The notes: a model not told the origin generated them from the sequence alone. A DNA stretch of 64,000 nucleotides from Amycolatopsis antarctica (GCF_002262875.1 NZ_NKYE01000017.1:62001-126000), one strand, 5' to 3'; counted from the stretch's first letter, positions 41,846 through 51,642 are shown. Translations and numbers: made by a program.

Positions 41846-43255
41846 TCACCCGGCCAGTCCGCGCGCCCAGGCGAAGACGCCGAGGAGCTGCAGCAGCAGT
41901 GGCACGGAGGCGAGTGCGAACAGGTTCTCCGCGATGTTGCCGAGGTGCGGCCAGATCGGCAGGACCCTGCGGTACTGCTCACGCAGCGCCGCGAGTACGA
42001 GCAGCAGCGCGGCGCCCAGCAGCACCAGTACGCCGACCACGCGCCACACGTCCTCGAAGCTGGACAGCATCGACAGGGCGAACAGCATCACGCCCCACGA
42101 TCCCGCCGCCGCGAACGCGAGTCGCTGGCCGACGTTGAGGAACTCGCGCGAACGCAGCAACACCAGCACGGTGAACAGTCCGGTCAGCGTGTAGGTGACC
42201 CAGGTCGGATCCTCGATGAGGTACCAGAGTCCGGCCGCGATGACGGCCGAGGCACCGATCGCCAGCACGCTGAGGTAGCGGTCGGCATGGCCGGTCTGCG
42301 TCACCACCTCTTCCGCGGGCGCGGGCTCCACGTCGATCTTCAGTTCGTCGCCGGTGCGCGGCAACTGCGGACCGCGCAACCTGGCGGCCCTGGTGGCGAG
42401 TTTCGGCGCGAACAGGGTCACCAGGAAGAACATGGCGACCAGCACCCCGGCGTTCTGCTGGGGGCTGAACTCGAAGATGGTGTGCATCCACACCGCCAGG
42501 ATCGCACCGAAACCGGCCACCGCGGCGCAGCCGAACGGGACGATCGGCAGGTCCTGCGCGAACAGGCGTTGCACGATCAGCAGTGCCACGGCGGTCACCG
42601 TCATGGCGACACCGCCGATCAGCACACCGTCCGGGCGCAGTTCGAGCGTGCCCTGCACCCCTTCGGTGCCCACCATTCCGGCCAGTGCGGCGAACAGGCA
42701 GCCGGGCAGCCCGATCACCGCGGCGAGGACCCGATCGGCCAGTGTCCGCGCGACCAGTACCGCCGCCACCGCGAGGATCAGCGCGAGCACCCCCGCGGTG
42801 GTCGCGGCGACCGCGTCGGCGACTCCGCTGAGCAGGGTCAGCCCGATCGTGCCGAACGCAAGCGAGGCCAGGCCGAGGAACAGCCTGCGGTTGATCGTCT
42901 CGTTCCACCGGTTGCTGTGCCGGTTGACCGCGGTCGCCATGCCGTCGGCGATGTCGTCGAAGTCCAGTTCCGGCAACGGATCCGCGGCCGGTGCCAGGTG
43001 GAACTCCTCACCTTCGAACCAGTCCAGCGTCTCCGGCGTGCCGTCCGGGTCGAACGGTGCCTCACCGAGCCGCTGCAGCACCCAGGAGCCGTACTCCTCG
43101 CTGCCGCCGGCCACGTCCTCCTCCCGCACCACGTTGCGGACCAGGACCGGCAGCAGTGCCGAGACGGTGGTGGAGATCGGCACCGCGAGGTCGGCCTGCC
43201 CACCGGGGCCGTGCACCGTGATCCGGCAGAGTTCCGCGTTCATCGTGCTGGTCAC
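41846..43255 (-). CDS. eccD: Type VII secretion integral membrane protein EccD
   Basis: The product is a 469-residue protein. Residues about 1-95 form a ubiquitin-like (YukD-type) domain starting CRITVHGPGGQADLAVPI. About eleven membrane helices follow residue 125 (LALILAVAAVLVARTLA, VLVAMFFLVTLFAP, VLLGAALLLVLAAL). EccD lines the ESX membrane pore. The GTG start at 43255 overlaps the eccC stop as GTGA, which favours it over ATG 43243. Confidence 0.93.
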   Translation of the reverse strand: MTSTMNAELCRITVHGPGGQADLAVPISTTVSALLPVLVRNVVREEDVAGGSEEYGSWVLQRLGEAPFDPDGTPETLDWFEGEEFHLAPAADPLPELDFDDIADGMATAVNRHSNRWNETINRRLFLGLASLAFGTIGLTLLSGVADAVAATTAGVLALILAVAAVLVARTLADRVLAAVIGLPGCLFAALAGMVGTEGVQGTLELRPDGVLIGGVAMTVTAVALLIVQRLFAQDLPIVPFGCAAVAGFGAILAVWMHTIFEFSPQQNAGVLVAMFFLVTLFAPKLATRAARLRGPQLPRTGDELKIDVEPAPAEEVVTQTGHADRYLSVLAIGASAVIAAGLWYLIEDPTWVTYTLTGLFTVLVLLRSREFLNVGQRLAFAAAGSWGVMLFALSMLSSFEDVWRVVGVLVLLGAALLLVLAALREQYRRVLPIWPHLGNIAENLFALASVPLLLQLLGVFAWARGLAG

Positions 43256-46200
43256 GTGCCCGACCTCCTCGGTTGCGCGCCGACGACCTGATCGTCGCGC
43301 GATGTCGTCGCCGGCACGAGGCCGGTCTGCATGAGTGTCACGCCGCGACGGGTGACGAGCTGGGCGCGTCCGACGGGCAGTGTCCGCGGCTTGGCCTCAC
43401 CGAGGAACTTGCCCTCTTCCTTCGGATAGGAGAACAACATCGCCGGGCTGCCCAGCTCCCACAGCCGCCGCATCACCGGATCCATCATTCCGCGCATCGC
43501 GTTCGCGCTGCTGCGCGCGACGATCAGGTGGAATCCGATGTAGACACCCTGGGCCAGCAAGGGAAGCAGCGCGTCCAGCGGCGAGCCCATGCTCGTACCG
43601 GAGGAGAGCAATTCGTAATCGTCGATGACGACGAAGAGCTGCGGGCCTTCCCACCAGTCGCGTTTGCGCAGCCGGTCCGAGGTGATCTCCGCCCCCGGCA
43701 CCCGCTTGTGCAGCGACACCGCCGCCCGGTTCCCCAGGTCGGTCAGGGCGTCCGTGCTCACCGCGTAGCCGATCCGGTACTCCTCCGGCACCACGTCGTC
43801 GAGGTCGCGGCGCGAGTCGCCGAGCAGGATCTTCGCCTCGGCGGGCGTGTTCCCCTCGACGATCGAGCGCATCACCAGCCGCAGCGCGTTCGTCTTGCCG
43901 GTCTCGGCGTCACCGAGCATGAACAGGTGCGGTACGGCGTTGAAGTCGTGCCACACCGGGTTGAGTCGCTGTTCCTCCTGGCCCAGGCAGATCCGCAGAC
44001 CGCTCTTGGCGCGGGGCAGGTCCACCATCGGCAGCTTCGTCGGCAGCAACCGCACGCCCGGCGCATTGCGTCCCGGCCAGAACGTGCGCGCCTCCTCCAC
44101 GACGGCTTTCGTCGCGTTGGCGAGGTCCTCGGTGGCGGAGCTGCCGTCCAGCCGGGGCAGGCCGGCCAGGAAATGGAACCCGGAACTGGTCAGGCCGCGG
44201 CCCGGCTGGTTCGGCACGGTGGCCGCCTTCCGGCCCTGCACCTCCGACTCCATCGAGTCACCGAGCCGCAGTTCGAACCGGGTGCCGAGCACGTCCCGCA
44301 GCCACGGCCGGATCTCCGACCAGCGAGTGGAGGACACGACGAGATGGATGCCGAAGGAGAGGCCGCGCGCGGCGATCTCGGTCAGCTTCGTCTCAAGATG
44401 ATCGAAGTCCTGTCGCAGCGTGAACCAGCCGTCGATGACCAGGAACACCTCGCCGTGTGCGTCGTTGATCTTGCCGGTTCTGCGCGCCTCGCGGTACGCG
44501 GGCATCGACTCGAAACCGTGTTCGGCGAACGCGGCCTCCCGCATCTCCATCACCTGGATGACTTCTTCCAGGGTGCGCACGACCCGGTCACGCTCCATGC
44601 GGGTGGCCACCGAACCGACGTGCGGCAGGCCGCTGATCGACATGATGCCGCCACCGCCGAAGTCGAGACCGTAGAACTGCACCTCGTCCGGGGTGTGCGT
44701 GAGTGCGAGGCCGAGGATCAGCGTCCGCACGAGTGTCGACTTGCCGGTCATCGGGGCACCGACGACGCCTACATGCCCGTCCGCGCCGGACAGGTCCGCG
44801 ACCAGCAGCTCTCGCGCCTGCTCGTACGGCAGGTCCACCAGGCCGACGGGGACGCGGAACCTGCCGCGCACGGCCGGATCGTCGACGCTCATACCCAGTT
44901 CCGGGTGCGGCAGCACGCTGGGCAGCATCGCGTCCAGGCTCGGCGAAGAGGACAACGGCGGTAGCCACACCTGCCGTGCGGCCGGACCGGCGCCGACGAG
45001 CCTGCTGATGAGGACCTCCGCCAGGCTCGGCGCGTCCGTCTTCTCGGCTTCGGACGGCTTCTTCTCCTCTTCCGGGTCCTCGATCTCGGTGATCTCGGCG
45101 GACCGGATCTCGTGCCGTCGTGGACTCGCCTGGGTGTGGAAGGCGACGACATCGCTGGCGATCGCCGCCTCATCCTCGGAGACCGGCCCTCCCTCGGGCG
45201 CCGTCGTCAGGCAGGGACCGGACACATAGGCACCCTTGAACCTGATCAGCGTCGAGGTGTCCACCTTCAGGTAGCCGTTGCCCGGTCCCGACGGAAGCTC
45301 GTAGGCGTCGGCGACACCGATGACACTGCGCGACTCCATCGAGGAGAACGTGCGCAGCGCCACGCGGTAGGACAGGTGGCCCTCGACCCGGTGGATCCGG
45401 CCCTCGTCGAGCCGCTGCGAGGCGAGCAGCAGGTGCACGCCCAGGCTACGGCCGAGTCTGCCGATGGAGACGAACAGTTCCATGAACTCCGGCTTGCTGC
45501 CCAGCAGTTCACTGAACTCGTCGACGATCACCAGCAGGGTGGGCAACGGGGTGAGCTGCCCACCGGCGGCGCGCGCCTTCTCGTACTCGAACAGGGACGA
45601 GTAGCCGCTCTCCCGCAGGATCTCCTGCCGCCGGGTCATCTCACCGTTGATCGAGTCCTGCATCCGGTCGACCAGTGGCAGCTCGTCGGCCAGGTTGGTG
45701 ATCACCGCGGAGGTGTGCGGCAACTTGTCCATACCGAGGAAGGTCGCGCCGCCCTTGAAGTCGACCAGGACCAGGTTGAGGATCTCGGACGAGTGGGTCG
45801 CGGCGAGGCTGCACACCAGGGTGCGCAGGAGTTCGCTCTTGCCGGACCCGGTGGCGCCGATCAGCATGCCGTGCGGGCCGGTACCACCCTGTGCGGACTC
45901 CTTCAGGTCGATCTCGACGACCTCACCGTCCTCGGTGACGCCGATCGGCACCTGCAGCCGCGCGCGCTGCGGGGTCTTCTGCCGCCAGAACGCGTTGACG
46001 TCGAAGGAGTGCACATCGCGGATGCCGAGCAGCGTGGTGAGTTCGAAGTCGTTCTCGAACGGCTTGTCGACCACGTCCACCGTGCCGCTGGTGCGCTTCG
46101 GCGCGAGCAGCCTGGCCAGGGTGGCCGCCTCGGTCTGGCTCATCTCGTCACAGGTGGCGGAGCCGACGTCGTCGTCGGCGGGGTAGGAAACCCGGCCGTC

Positions 46201-47295
46201 GCGGCAGGTGAGGCGAAGAACCTTGGCACCACCGGGCAGTTCGCCGGTCGCGTCGAACAGCACGACGTTGCGCAGGCCGGGGCCGAACAACGGGGAGTAC
46301 TCGGGAATATCGGCGAGATGCGCCACGACCACGACGAACGGCTCGGACACACCGGCCAGCACGCTCTTGTCGTGGTCGCCGCGATCGGTCACCTCGGGCC
46401 CGAGCAGATCGAGTAGTTCGTCGTGGTCGCAGGCAAGCAGGCGAATCGGCCCGGCCGCGTCGCGAGCGACCGGGTGCGCGTTGTGCGGTAACCACTTCAC
46501 CCAGTCCCACTCGGTCTGGTGCTGTGGTGCGGTCAGCACCGCGATCCGCAGTTCGTCCGGCGCGTGGAAGGTGACGAGCTGACCCATCATCGACCGGATC
46601 AGTCCGACGGCCGCGTCTTGGTCGCCCTCGAACTCGACGCTGGTGAAACTACGCAACCCGACCGAGATCGGTATGCCGGTCACCGTCCGGTACGTCTCGC
46701 TGAACCGGCGCAGGGAAATCGCCGACAGCGGTTCGAGATCCTCGATCGGCTTGGTGGACGGCGGGGTGAACTCCATCGTCGCGTGCTGGACGCCCAGCCC
46801 GATGCGTGCGCGGGCGAAGTCGTCGTGACTTCCCCGCCGCTCCCACAGACGGGGGCCGCTCGCCATCGACCACAACCACGAGGGCGCAGGATGGTTCCAC
46901 ACCACGGCTTTGCGCTGAGCGTCGCTGGTGTCCCTGGCCTTGCGGCGCAACTGCCCTATGTAGCGCAGGTAGTCGCGGCGCTCGGAGTTGAGCTTGCGCT
47001 TGCGTTCACCGGCGTTACGGAAGAGCTGGTTGATCGCCATCGCGATCATGCCGATGCCCATCGCGCCGGCCATGATGAACATGAACGGCGACGCACCGCC
47101 CGTCCCGCTGCTGATCGAGGAGAAGACCAGGATCATCGCGAGCGGGCCGATCGCCATCGGCAGGAACATCAGGATGGAACTGAAGTCCCGGGTGGCCGGC
47201 TCCGGCATCACCGGTGGCTCTTCGAGTTCCTCCTGCCCCTTCGGCATCTCGGGCCCGGCGACGCGGGGATTCCGCTTGACGGTGACAGTACTCAT
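43252..47295 (-). CDS. eccC: Type VII secretion FtsK/SpoIIIE ATPase EccC (fused EccCa-EccCb)
   Basis: The product is a 1,347-residue protein. It has two membrane helices near the N-terminus (ILMFLPMAIGPLAMILVF; FMFIMAGAMGIGMIAMAI) and three FtsK-type ATPase domains. The Walker A motifs are GATGSGKSE (about residue 478), GAPMTGKST (about 843) and GDAETGKTN (about 1123); the first Walker B is LVLVDFKGGATF. EccC recognises the C-terminal YxxxD/E signal of substrates and powers export. Being fused, it resembles ESX-3/ESX-5 rather than the split ESX-1 form. ATG 47295 overlaps the preceding stop (ATGA); an earlier in-frame start at 47334 lies inside the upstream gene and is less likely. Confidence 0.95.
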   Translation of the reverse strand: MSTVTVKRNPRVAGPEMPKGQEELEEPPVMPEPATRDFSSILMFLPMAIGPLAMILVFSSISSGTGGASPFMFIMAGAMGIGMIAMAINQLFRNAGERKRKLNSERRDYLRYIGQLRRKARDTSDAQRKAVVWNHPAPSWLWSMASGPRLWERRGSHDDFARARIGLGVQHATMEFTPPSTKPIEDLEPLSAISLRRFSETYRTVTGIPISVGLRSFTSVEFEGDQDAAVGLIRSMMGQLVTFHAPDELRIAVLTAPQHQTEWDWVKWLPHNAHPVARDAAGPIRLLACDHDELLDLLGPEVTDRGDHDKSVLAGVSEPFVVVVAHLADIPEYSPLFGPGLRNVVLFDATGELPGGAKVLRLTCRDGRVSYPADDDVGSATCDEMSQTEAATLARLLAPKRTSGTVDVVDKPFENDFELTTLLGIRDVHSFDVNAFWRQKTPQRARLQVPIGVTEDGEVVEIDLKESAQGGTGPHGMLIGATGSGKSELLRTLVCSLAATHSSEILNLVLVDFKGGATFLGMDKLPHTSAVITNLADELPLVDRMQDSINGEMTRRQEILRESGYSSLFEYEKARAAGGQLTPLPTLLVIVDEFSELLGSKPEFMELFVSIGRLGRSLGVHLLLASQRLDEGRIHRVEGHLSYRVALRTFSSMESRSVIGVADAYELPSGPGNGYLKVDTSTLIRFKGAYVSGPCLTTAPEGGPVSEDEAAIASDVVAFHTQASPRRHEIRSAEITEIEDPEEEKKPSEAEKTDAPSLAEVLISRLVGAGPAARQVWLPPLSSSPSLDAMLPSVLPHPELGMSVDDPAVRGRFRVPVGLVDLPYEQARELLVADLSGADGHVGVVGAPMTGKSTLVRTLILGLALTHTPDEVQFYGLDFGGGGIMSISGLPHVGSVATRMERDRVVRTLEEVIQVMEMREAAFAEHGFESMPAYREARRTGKINDAHGEVFLVIDGWFTLRQDFDHLETKLTEIAARGLSFGIHLVVSSTRWSEIRPWLRDVLGTRFELRLGDSMESEVQGRKAATVPNQPGRGLTSSGFHFLAGLPRLDGSSATEDLANATKAVVEEARTFWPGRNAPGVRLLPTKLPMVDLPRAKSGLRICLGQEEQRLNPVWHDFNAVPHLFMLGDAETGKTNALRLVMRSIVEGNTPAEAKILLGDSRRDLDDVVPEEYRIGYAVSTDALTDLGNRAAVSLHKRVPGAEITSDRLRKRDWWEGPQLFVVIDDYELLSSGTSMGSPLDALLPLLAQGVYIGFHLIVARSSANAMRGMMDPVMRRLWELGSPAMLFSYPKEEGKFLGEAKPRTLPVGRAQLVTRRGVTLMQTGLVPATTSRDDQVVGAQPRRSGT

Positions 47296-50150
47296 CCAAG
47301 CACCCCCGGTGAGTTGGGCTTGCGCACCGACCACACGTCGGCGTCCTGCTTGAGCAGATCGGCAGAGGTGCGTTCCTCTTCTTCCTCGCCCTCTTCCTGA
47401 TCCTGCTCGGCCTCCGGGTCACCCATGCGGTTGCGGAGGAACTCCTCCTCCTGTTCGGCGCTGCCCCAGCTTCCACAGGTGTCCCGGTCCTCGGCGCGGA
47501 ACGGCCGGGGCCGGAGATGGGTCAGGTCGACCGGACTGCGAGGGGCGGCCGGCGCGGCCAACGGTGCCGACGCCGAGGCCGTCACCCCGCCGTATTCCCA
47601 GGGCGTCATCTCCCGCTGGGTGTAGTCCGGAGTCTCGGGCTCCTGTTCCCGCGACTCGCCACGCCTGCCCGCCAGCGCTCCGAGCGCGAGCAGGCCGCCG
47701 GCCGCGGGAAGGTCCCATGCACTGGTGTCCTCGTCGAAGTCGGTGAGGGCCACGACAGGAACGAACTCCTCGTCCTCTTCCCCTGCCATCCCGGATTCAC
47801 CTGCGGACCGGACGTCATCATCGACGGACGAAGCGCCCCAGACCTCGGGGTCGGCTGCGCTGGGGAACGTCGATCGTGGTTCTTTCCGTACGTTGTCGCC
47901 GTTGTTCGGCAGGGAAGGGACAACGGGAACGACCGACGCGAGTGGCGTACCGGCGGTGACCGGAGCACCCCACTCCTGCCCCTGCGCAGCCGGAGTATCC
48001 ACAGCATTCGGATCACCCACACCAGGCGGATCCACACCCTCCCACGGCGCAACCTCACTACCCAGCAAACCAGACGAATCCGAGCGCTCCCCACCAGCAT
48101 TGCCACCGGCACCACCACCAGCACCCAGCACCATCGGAGGCATCATCGGCGGCGGCATCATCGGAACACCACCACCCGCCTGCTGCTGCCCCTCCACCGG
48201 AGCACCCCACTCCTGCCCCTGCGCAGCCGGAGTATCCACAGCATTCGGATCACCCACACCAGGCGGATCCACACCCTCCCACGGCGCAACCTCACTACCC
48301 AGCAAACCAGACGAATCCGACCGATCCCCACCAGCATTACTACCGGCACCACCACCAGCACCAGCACCCGGAGGCATCATCGGCGGCATCATCGGCGGCA
48401 TGGCACCACCCGCCTGCTGCTGCCCACCCAGCGGAGCACCCCACTCCTGCCCCTCGGCAGCCGGAGTGTCGACGCCCAGCGGATCGCCGATCCCAGGCGG
48501 ATCCACGCCTTCCCACGGCGCAACCTCGTTGCCCAGCAGACCGGACGAGTCGGATCGTTCCCCACCAGCGCTGTTACCGGCTCCACCGCCAGCGCCCGGA
48601 GGCATCATCGGCGGCATCATGGGCGGTGCGCCACGCTGGTCCTGCTGACCGTTGACGCCCTGCGGGCCGTCGCCGGCTGCCCACTCGTCGATGTCCGGTA
48701 CCGGAGGTGGCTCGACACCCTTCAGGTCAGGCGGCTGCACTCCCGGGGGCAGCGGATTCCCGCCCTCGAACGGCTTGGGCGCGTTCCCGGCGCTGCCGCC
48801 GCTGCCACCACGGTTCGCGCCGTCCGGAGGCGGGCTCCCGCCCCCGAAGGCACTGGGGTTGAACGGGGGCGGCACGAATGCTCCACCCTGATTCTGCCCC
48901 GGGTTGAACTCTCCAGGGCCGCCCCCGGGATTGAACTGCTCGGGATTGAACTCACCCGGGCCATTTCCGGGATTGAACTGCTCGGGGTTGAACTGTCCCG
49001 GGCCGTTCCCCGGGTTGAACTGCTCAGGGTTGAACTGTCCCGGACCGTTGCCAGGACCACCTTCAGGATTGAACTGCTCAGGATTGAACTGCCCCGGACC
49101 GTTGCCAGGACCACCTTCAGGATTGAACTGCTCAGGATTGAACTGCCCCGGACCGTTGCCAGGACCACCTTCAGGATTGAACTGCTCAGGATTGAACTGC
49201 CCGGGACCGTCGCCAGGACCACCTTCAGGATTGAACTGCTCAGGATTGAACTGCCCCGGACCGTCGCCAGGACCACCTTCAGGATTGAACTGCTCAGGCG
49301 GCGGCACCACCGGGGGTGGCTCGACCGGCGGCGGCTCCGGCGGCGGCTCCACGGGGGGCGGCTCGGGAGGCGGCTCAATCGGCGGCGGCTCGGGGTAGGG
49401 CGGCGGCTCCGGGTAAGGCTCCGGCTCCGGCTGCGGCTCCGGCTCCGGGCCTCCACCTCCGCCTCCGCCGTCCGGGGTGACCGGAGAGGGCAGCGGAACG
49501 TCGAGTTTCGTGGTCTCGTATTCCGTGGCCAGCGACTTCAGAACTTTCCGCATGTCTTCGTCGAGAAGTTTGACGATGTCATCGTAGGCACCAACGTGGG
49601 TTTTCCCGTTGTCCATGATGATGTCTTTGCCCTCGGCGCTTGCTTTTTGCCTGGCCTGGTCCGCGTAGTGTAGATCGATGTTGTGGACCTGCGTCTGCGC
49701 CCAGGAAAGGTAATTCCCCGCGTTGTAGAGGGCCGACGGGATAGGATCGATCTGGGCCCTTCCGCCGCTGATCTGCGTCGCGTGGTCGTTGAACTTCTGC
49801 GCGAAAGGCTCTATCACTCCCAAGAACGCGGTGGCGGCACCGCCTTTCCACACACCATCTTCGCCGGCCAGCGACTTGGCCGACGTGCGAAGGTCGTTCC
49901 CGATCTGGTCCAGCAGGGCCTGTAGGAACATGAAGCTGTTGCCTGCGTCCCACAAGCTTGACGGAACCGAGGAGGTCACCGTCGGAGGGCCACCTTCACC
50001 ATGTCCACCGGCATACCCGTAGATCGCCGCCTTTATTTCTTTCCAGCCCCAAGTATCGTAATCGCTTTTTGCACCTTGGACATCGTCCTTGGGGATCACT
50101 TGCCCTTCATCCGTCGTGAAGGCTGGGTCCTCTTCGTCTTCGCCACTCAT
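47292..50150 (-). CDS. Proline/glycine-rich WXG100/PPE-like T7SS substrate
   Basis: The product is a 952-residue protein from ATG 50150. Residues about 40-230 are helical with a W-x-G turn (GVWKGGAATAFLGVIEPFAQ) and a long C-terminal helix, as in WXG100/PPE-type substrates. Then come a Glu-Pro region (PEPEPYPEPPPYPEPPP), QFNPEGGPGNGPG repeats of 18 residues, Gly/Pro-rich sequence and three repeats of about 78 residues (SSGLLGSEVAPWEGVDPPG). The C-terminus is acidic. No enzyme motif is visible. Its stop overlaps eccC, so it is expressed with the machine. It is likely a secreted or surface protein. Confidence 0.82.
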   Translation of the reverse strand: MSGEDEEDPAFTTDEGQVIPKDDVQGAKSDYDTWGWKEIKAAIYGYAGGHGEGGPPTVTSSVPSSLWDAGNSFMFLQALLDQIGNDLRTSAKSLAGEDGVWKGGAATAFLGVIEPFAQKFNDHATQISGGRAQIDPIPSALYNAGNYLSWAQTQVHNIDLHYADQARQKASAEGKDIIMDNGKTHVGAYDDIVKLLDEDMRKVLKSLATEYETTKLDVPLPSPVTPDGGGGGGGPEPEPQPEPEPYPEPPPYPEPPPIEPPPEPPPVEPPPEPPPVEPPPVVPPPEQFNPEGGPGDGPGQFNPEQFNPEGGPGDGPGQFNPEQFNPEGGPGNGPGQFNPEQFNPEGGPGNGPGQFNPEQFNPEGGPGNGPGQFNPEQFNPGNGPGQFNPEQFNPGNGPGEFNPEQFNPGGGPGEFNPGQNQGGAFVPPPFNPSAFGGGSPPPDGANRGGSGGSAGNAPKPFEGGNPLPPGVQPPDLKGVEPPPVPDIDEWAAGDGPQGVNGQQDQRGAPPMMPPMMPPGAGGGAGNSAGGERSDSSGLLGNEVAPWEGVDPPGIGDPLGVDTPAAEGQEWGAPLGGQQQAGGAMPPMMPPMMPPGAGAGGGAGSNAGGDRSDSSGLLGSEVAPWEGVDPPGVGDPNAVDTPAAQGQEWGAPVEGQQQAGGGVPMMPPPMMPPMVLGAGGGAGGNAGGERSDSSGLLGSEVAPWEGVDPPGVGDPNAVDTPAAQGQEWGAPVTAGTPLASVVPVVPSLPNNGDNVRKEPRSTFPSAADPEVWGASSVDDDVRSAGESGMAGEEDEEFVPVVALTDFDEDTSAWDLPAAGGLLALGALAGRRGESREQEPETPDYTQREMTPWEYGGVTASASAPLAAPAAPRSPVDLTHLRPRPFRAEDRDTCGSWGSAEQEEEFLRNRMGDPEAEQDQEEGEEEEERTSADLLKQDADVWSVRKPNSPGVLG
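47960..48640 (-). repeat. Three ~237-bp repeats in the WXG100/PPE-like gene
   Basis: The segment encoding APWEGVDPPGVGDP recurs with its core at 48031, 48268 and 48502, periods of 237 and 234 bp (79 and 78 residues). Units also share AAQGQEWGAPV and a Met/Pro run (MPPMMPPG). Copies one and two use many T-ending codons (GGT, GCT, GAT), unlike the flanks. Confidence 0.9.
48990..49300 (-). repeat. 54-bp tandem repeat (QFNPE motif)
   Basis: Copies begin at 49051, 49105, 49159, 49213 and 49267, exactly 54 bp apart, with degenerate copies from about 48900. Each unit encodes 18 residues, QFNPEGGPGNGPGQFNPE. It resembles extended wall-spanning or collagen-like stalks. Confidence 0.92.
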
Positions 50151-50230
50151 TTTCCAGCACTTCCATTCAGGGCAAGCCGTACAGCGGGTTGTCTTTGCCG
50201 ACTACAGGGTCAGATGGTATCGATCAGACC

Positions 50231-50878
50231 TCAGGTCGCGTCGTCGCCTTCGTCGCCTTCGTCGCCACCACCATCGTCGTCAGGAGTGGGAGACGCACTA
50301 CTACCACCGGTCGCATCATTGATGTAACGGGTGGCATCCTTCATGTGCTCGCCAAGATCCTTACCAGTCGCCGCGTTCAACTCCTCGGCCGTGTCATACT
50401 GGCTGGCCAGCTTGAGCAAATCATCCGACACCGCGTCAAGCGCGTTGATGGCGTCAACGATGAACTTCTCCGTCGCCACCTTGACACCCCCCGAACCGCC
50501 CCCCGAACCGCCCCCCGAGTCACCCTCGATACCCAGACGTGTCCGAAGATTGAACGCGTCGTAGAACGACCCGGGCTTGATATCGATCTCCCTGATCTTG
50601 CTGAGACCGTTGTTCTGAAGCTCCGTCTTCACATCGGCAAGATAGTTCGCGAAGGACTTCAGCGCCTCGGTGCTGACCTGCACACCACCCCCGCGCCCAC
50701 CCTCCTCGAAATTCACCGTGTCCGGAACAACCCCATTGACCTCATCAGTAATCCCATTCTCGTCAATCTGGTAATCCGTGACATTATCGTCATGATCCCA
50801 ATTCTCGACGTCGTGGTCTTCTTTGTTGTGGGAGTCGTCGTCCTGCGGGTCATACGAGAGCTCGGTGTAGATACTCAC
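50231..50878 (-). CDS. EspC-like acidic T7SS substrate, copy 2
   Basis: The product is a 215-residue protein from GTG 50878, with a weak ribosome site. An acidic N-terminus (about 1-65) leads into VQVSTEALKSFANYLADVKT and a second helical hairpin VKVATEKFIVDAINALDAVS. The latter ends in SQYDTAEEL, a YxxxE motif like the T7SS export signal, and an acidic tail follows. The two-helix layout and the signal resemble EspC/DUF2580 ESX-associated proteins. It is a near copy of the gene at 50908-51606, differing mainly at the N-terminus and in the Ser/Gly spacer. Confidence 0.78.
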   Translation of the reverse strand: MSIYTELSYDPQDDDSHNKEDHDVENWDHDDNVTDYQIDENGITDEVNGVVPDTVNFEEGGRGGGVQVSTEALKSFANYLADVKTELQNNGLSKIREIDIKPGSFYDAFNLRTRLGIEGDSGGGSGGGSGGVKVATEKFIVDAINALDAVSDDLLKLASQYDTAEELNAATGKDLGEHMKDATRYINDATGGSSASPTPDDDGGGDEGDEGDDAT

Positions 50879-50907
50879 GACAGGAACTCACTTTCGGCTA
50901 GCAGAAA

Positions 50908-51606
50908 TCAGGCTGCTTCACTGTCTTGGTCGTCGCCTTCGTCGCCTTCGTCGCCTTCGTCGCCACTACCATCGTCGTCAGGAGTGGGAGACGCACTACT
51001 ACCACCGGTCGCGTCATTGATGTAACGGGTGGCATCCTTCATGTGCTCGCCAAGATCCTTACCAGTCGCCGCGTTCAGCTCCTCGGCCGTGTCGTACTGG
51101 CTGGCCAGTTTGAGCAAATCGTCCGACACCGCGTCAAGCGCGTTGATGGCGTCAACGATGAACTTCTCCGTCGCCACCTTGACACCACCCGAACCGCCCC
51201 CCGAGTCACCCCCCGAGTCACCCTCGACACCCAGACGTGTCCGAAGATTGAACGCATCGAAGAACGACCCCGGCTTGATATCGATCTCCCTGATCTTACT
51301 GAGACCGTTGTTCTGAAGCTCGGTCTTCACATCAGCAAGATAGTTCGCGAAGGACTTCAGCGCCTCAGTGCTAACCTGCACACCACCCCCGCGCCCACCC
51401 TCCTCGAAATTCACCGTGTCCGGAACAACCCCATTGACCTCATCAGTAATCCCATTCTCGTCAATCTGGTAATCCGTGACATTATCGTCATGATCCCAAT
51501 TCTCGACGTCGGCTTCGTCCTCTCGGTCCTCCTGCGCCTCGTCGGCGTCCTCCAACTTTTCTCGATCGCTCTGATAGTCACTGTTGTCGTAGTTCTGATC
51601 GACCAC
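50908..51606 (-). CDS. EspC-like acidic T7SS substrate, copy 1
   Basis: The product is a 232-residue protein from GTG 51606 (AAGGA seven bases upstream). The N-terminal ~35 residues are very acidic and differ from copy 2. From VENWDHDDNVTDYQIDENGI onward the two proteins are almost identical, including YDTAEEL (YxxxE). The tail is an Asp/Glu/Gly run. DNA identity is high across the shared part, with an offset of 698 bp, so this is a recent tandem duplication. The pair may be co-secreted with the Esx proteins. A strong hairpin separates it from the upstream Esx gene. Confidence 0.78.
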   Translation of the reverse strand: MVDQNYDNSDYQSDREKLEDADEAQEDREDEADVENWDHDDNVTDYQIDENGITDEVNGVVPDTVNFEEGGRGGGVQVSTEALKSFANYLADVKTELQNNGLSKIREIDIKPGSFFDAFNLRTRLGVEGDSGGDSGGGSGGVKVATEKFIVDAINALDAVSDDLLKLASQYDTAEELNAATGKDLGEHMKDATRYINDATGGSSASPTPDDDGSGDEGDEGDEGDDQDSEAA

Positions 51607-51642
51607 TTTTCATCCTTGATGTCTGAGAAGGAACGCGGGAAC

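Noticed and set aside
41945-43291. A 448-codon plus-strand frame opposite eccD
   Set aside because: The product is His/Gln/Arg-rich; the opposite strand is clearly EccD with membrane helices.
43252-47334. Longer EccC start at 47334
   Set aside because: ATG 47295 gives the usual ATGA overlap with the upstream gene and a normal EccC N-terminus.
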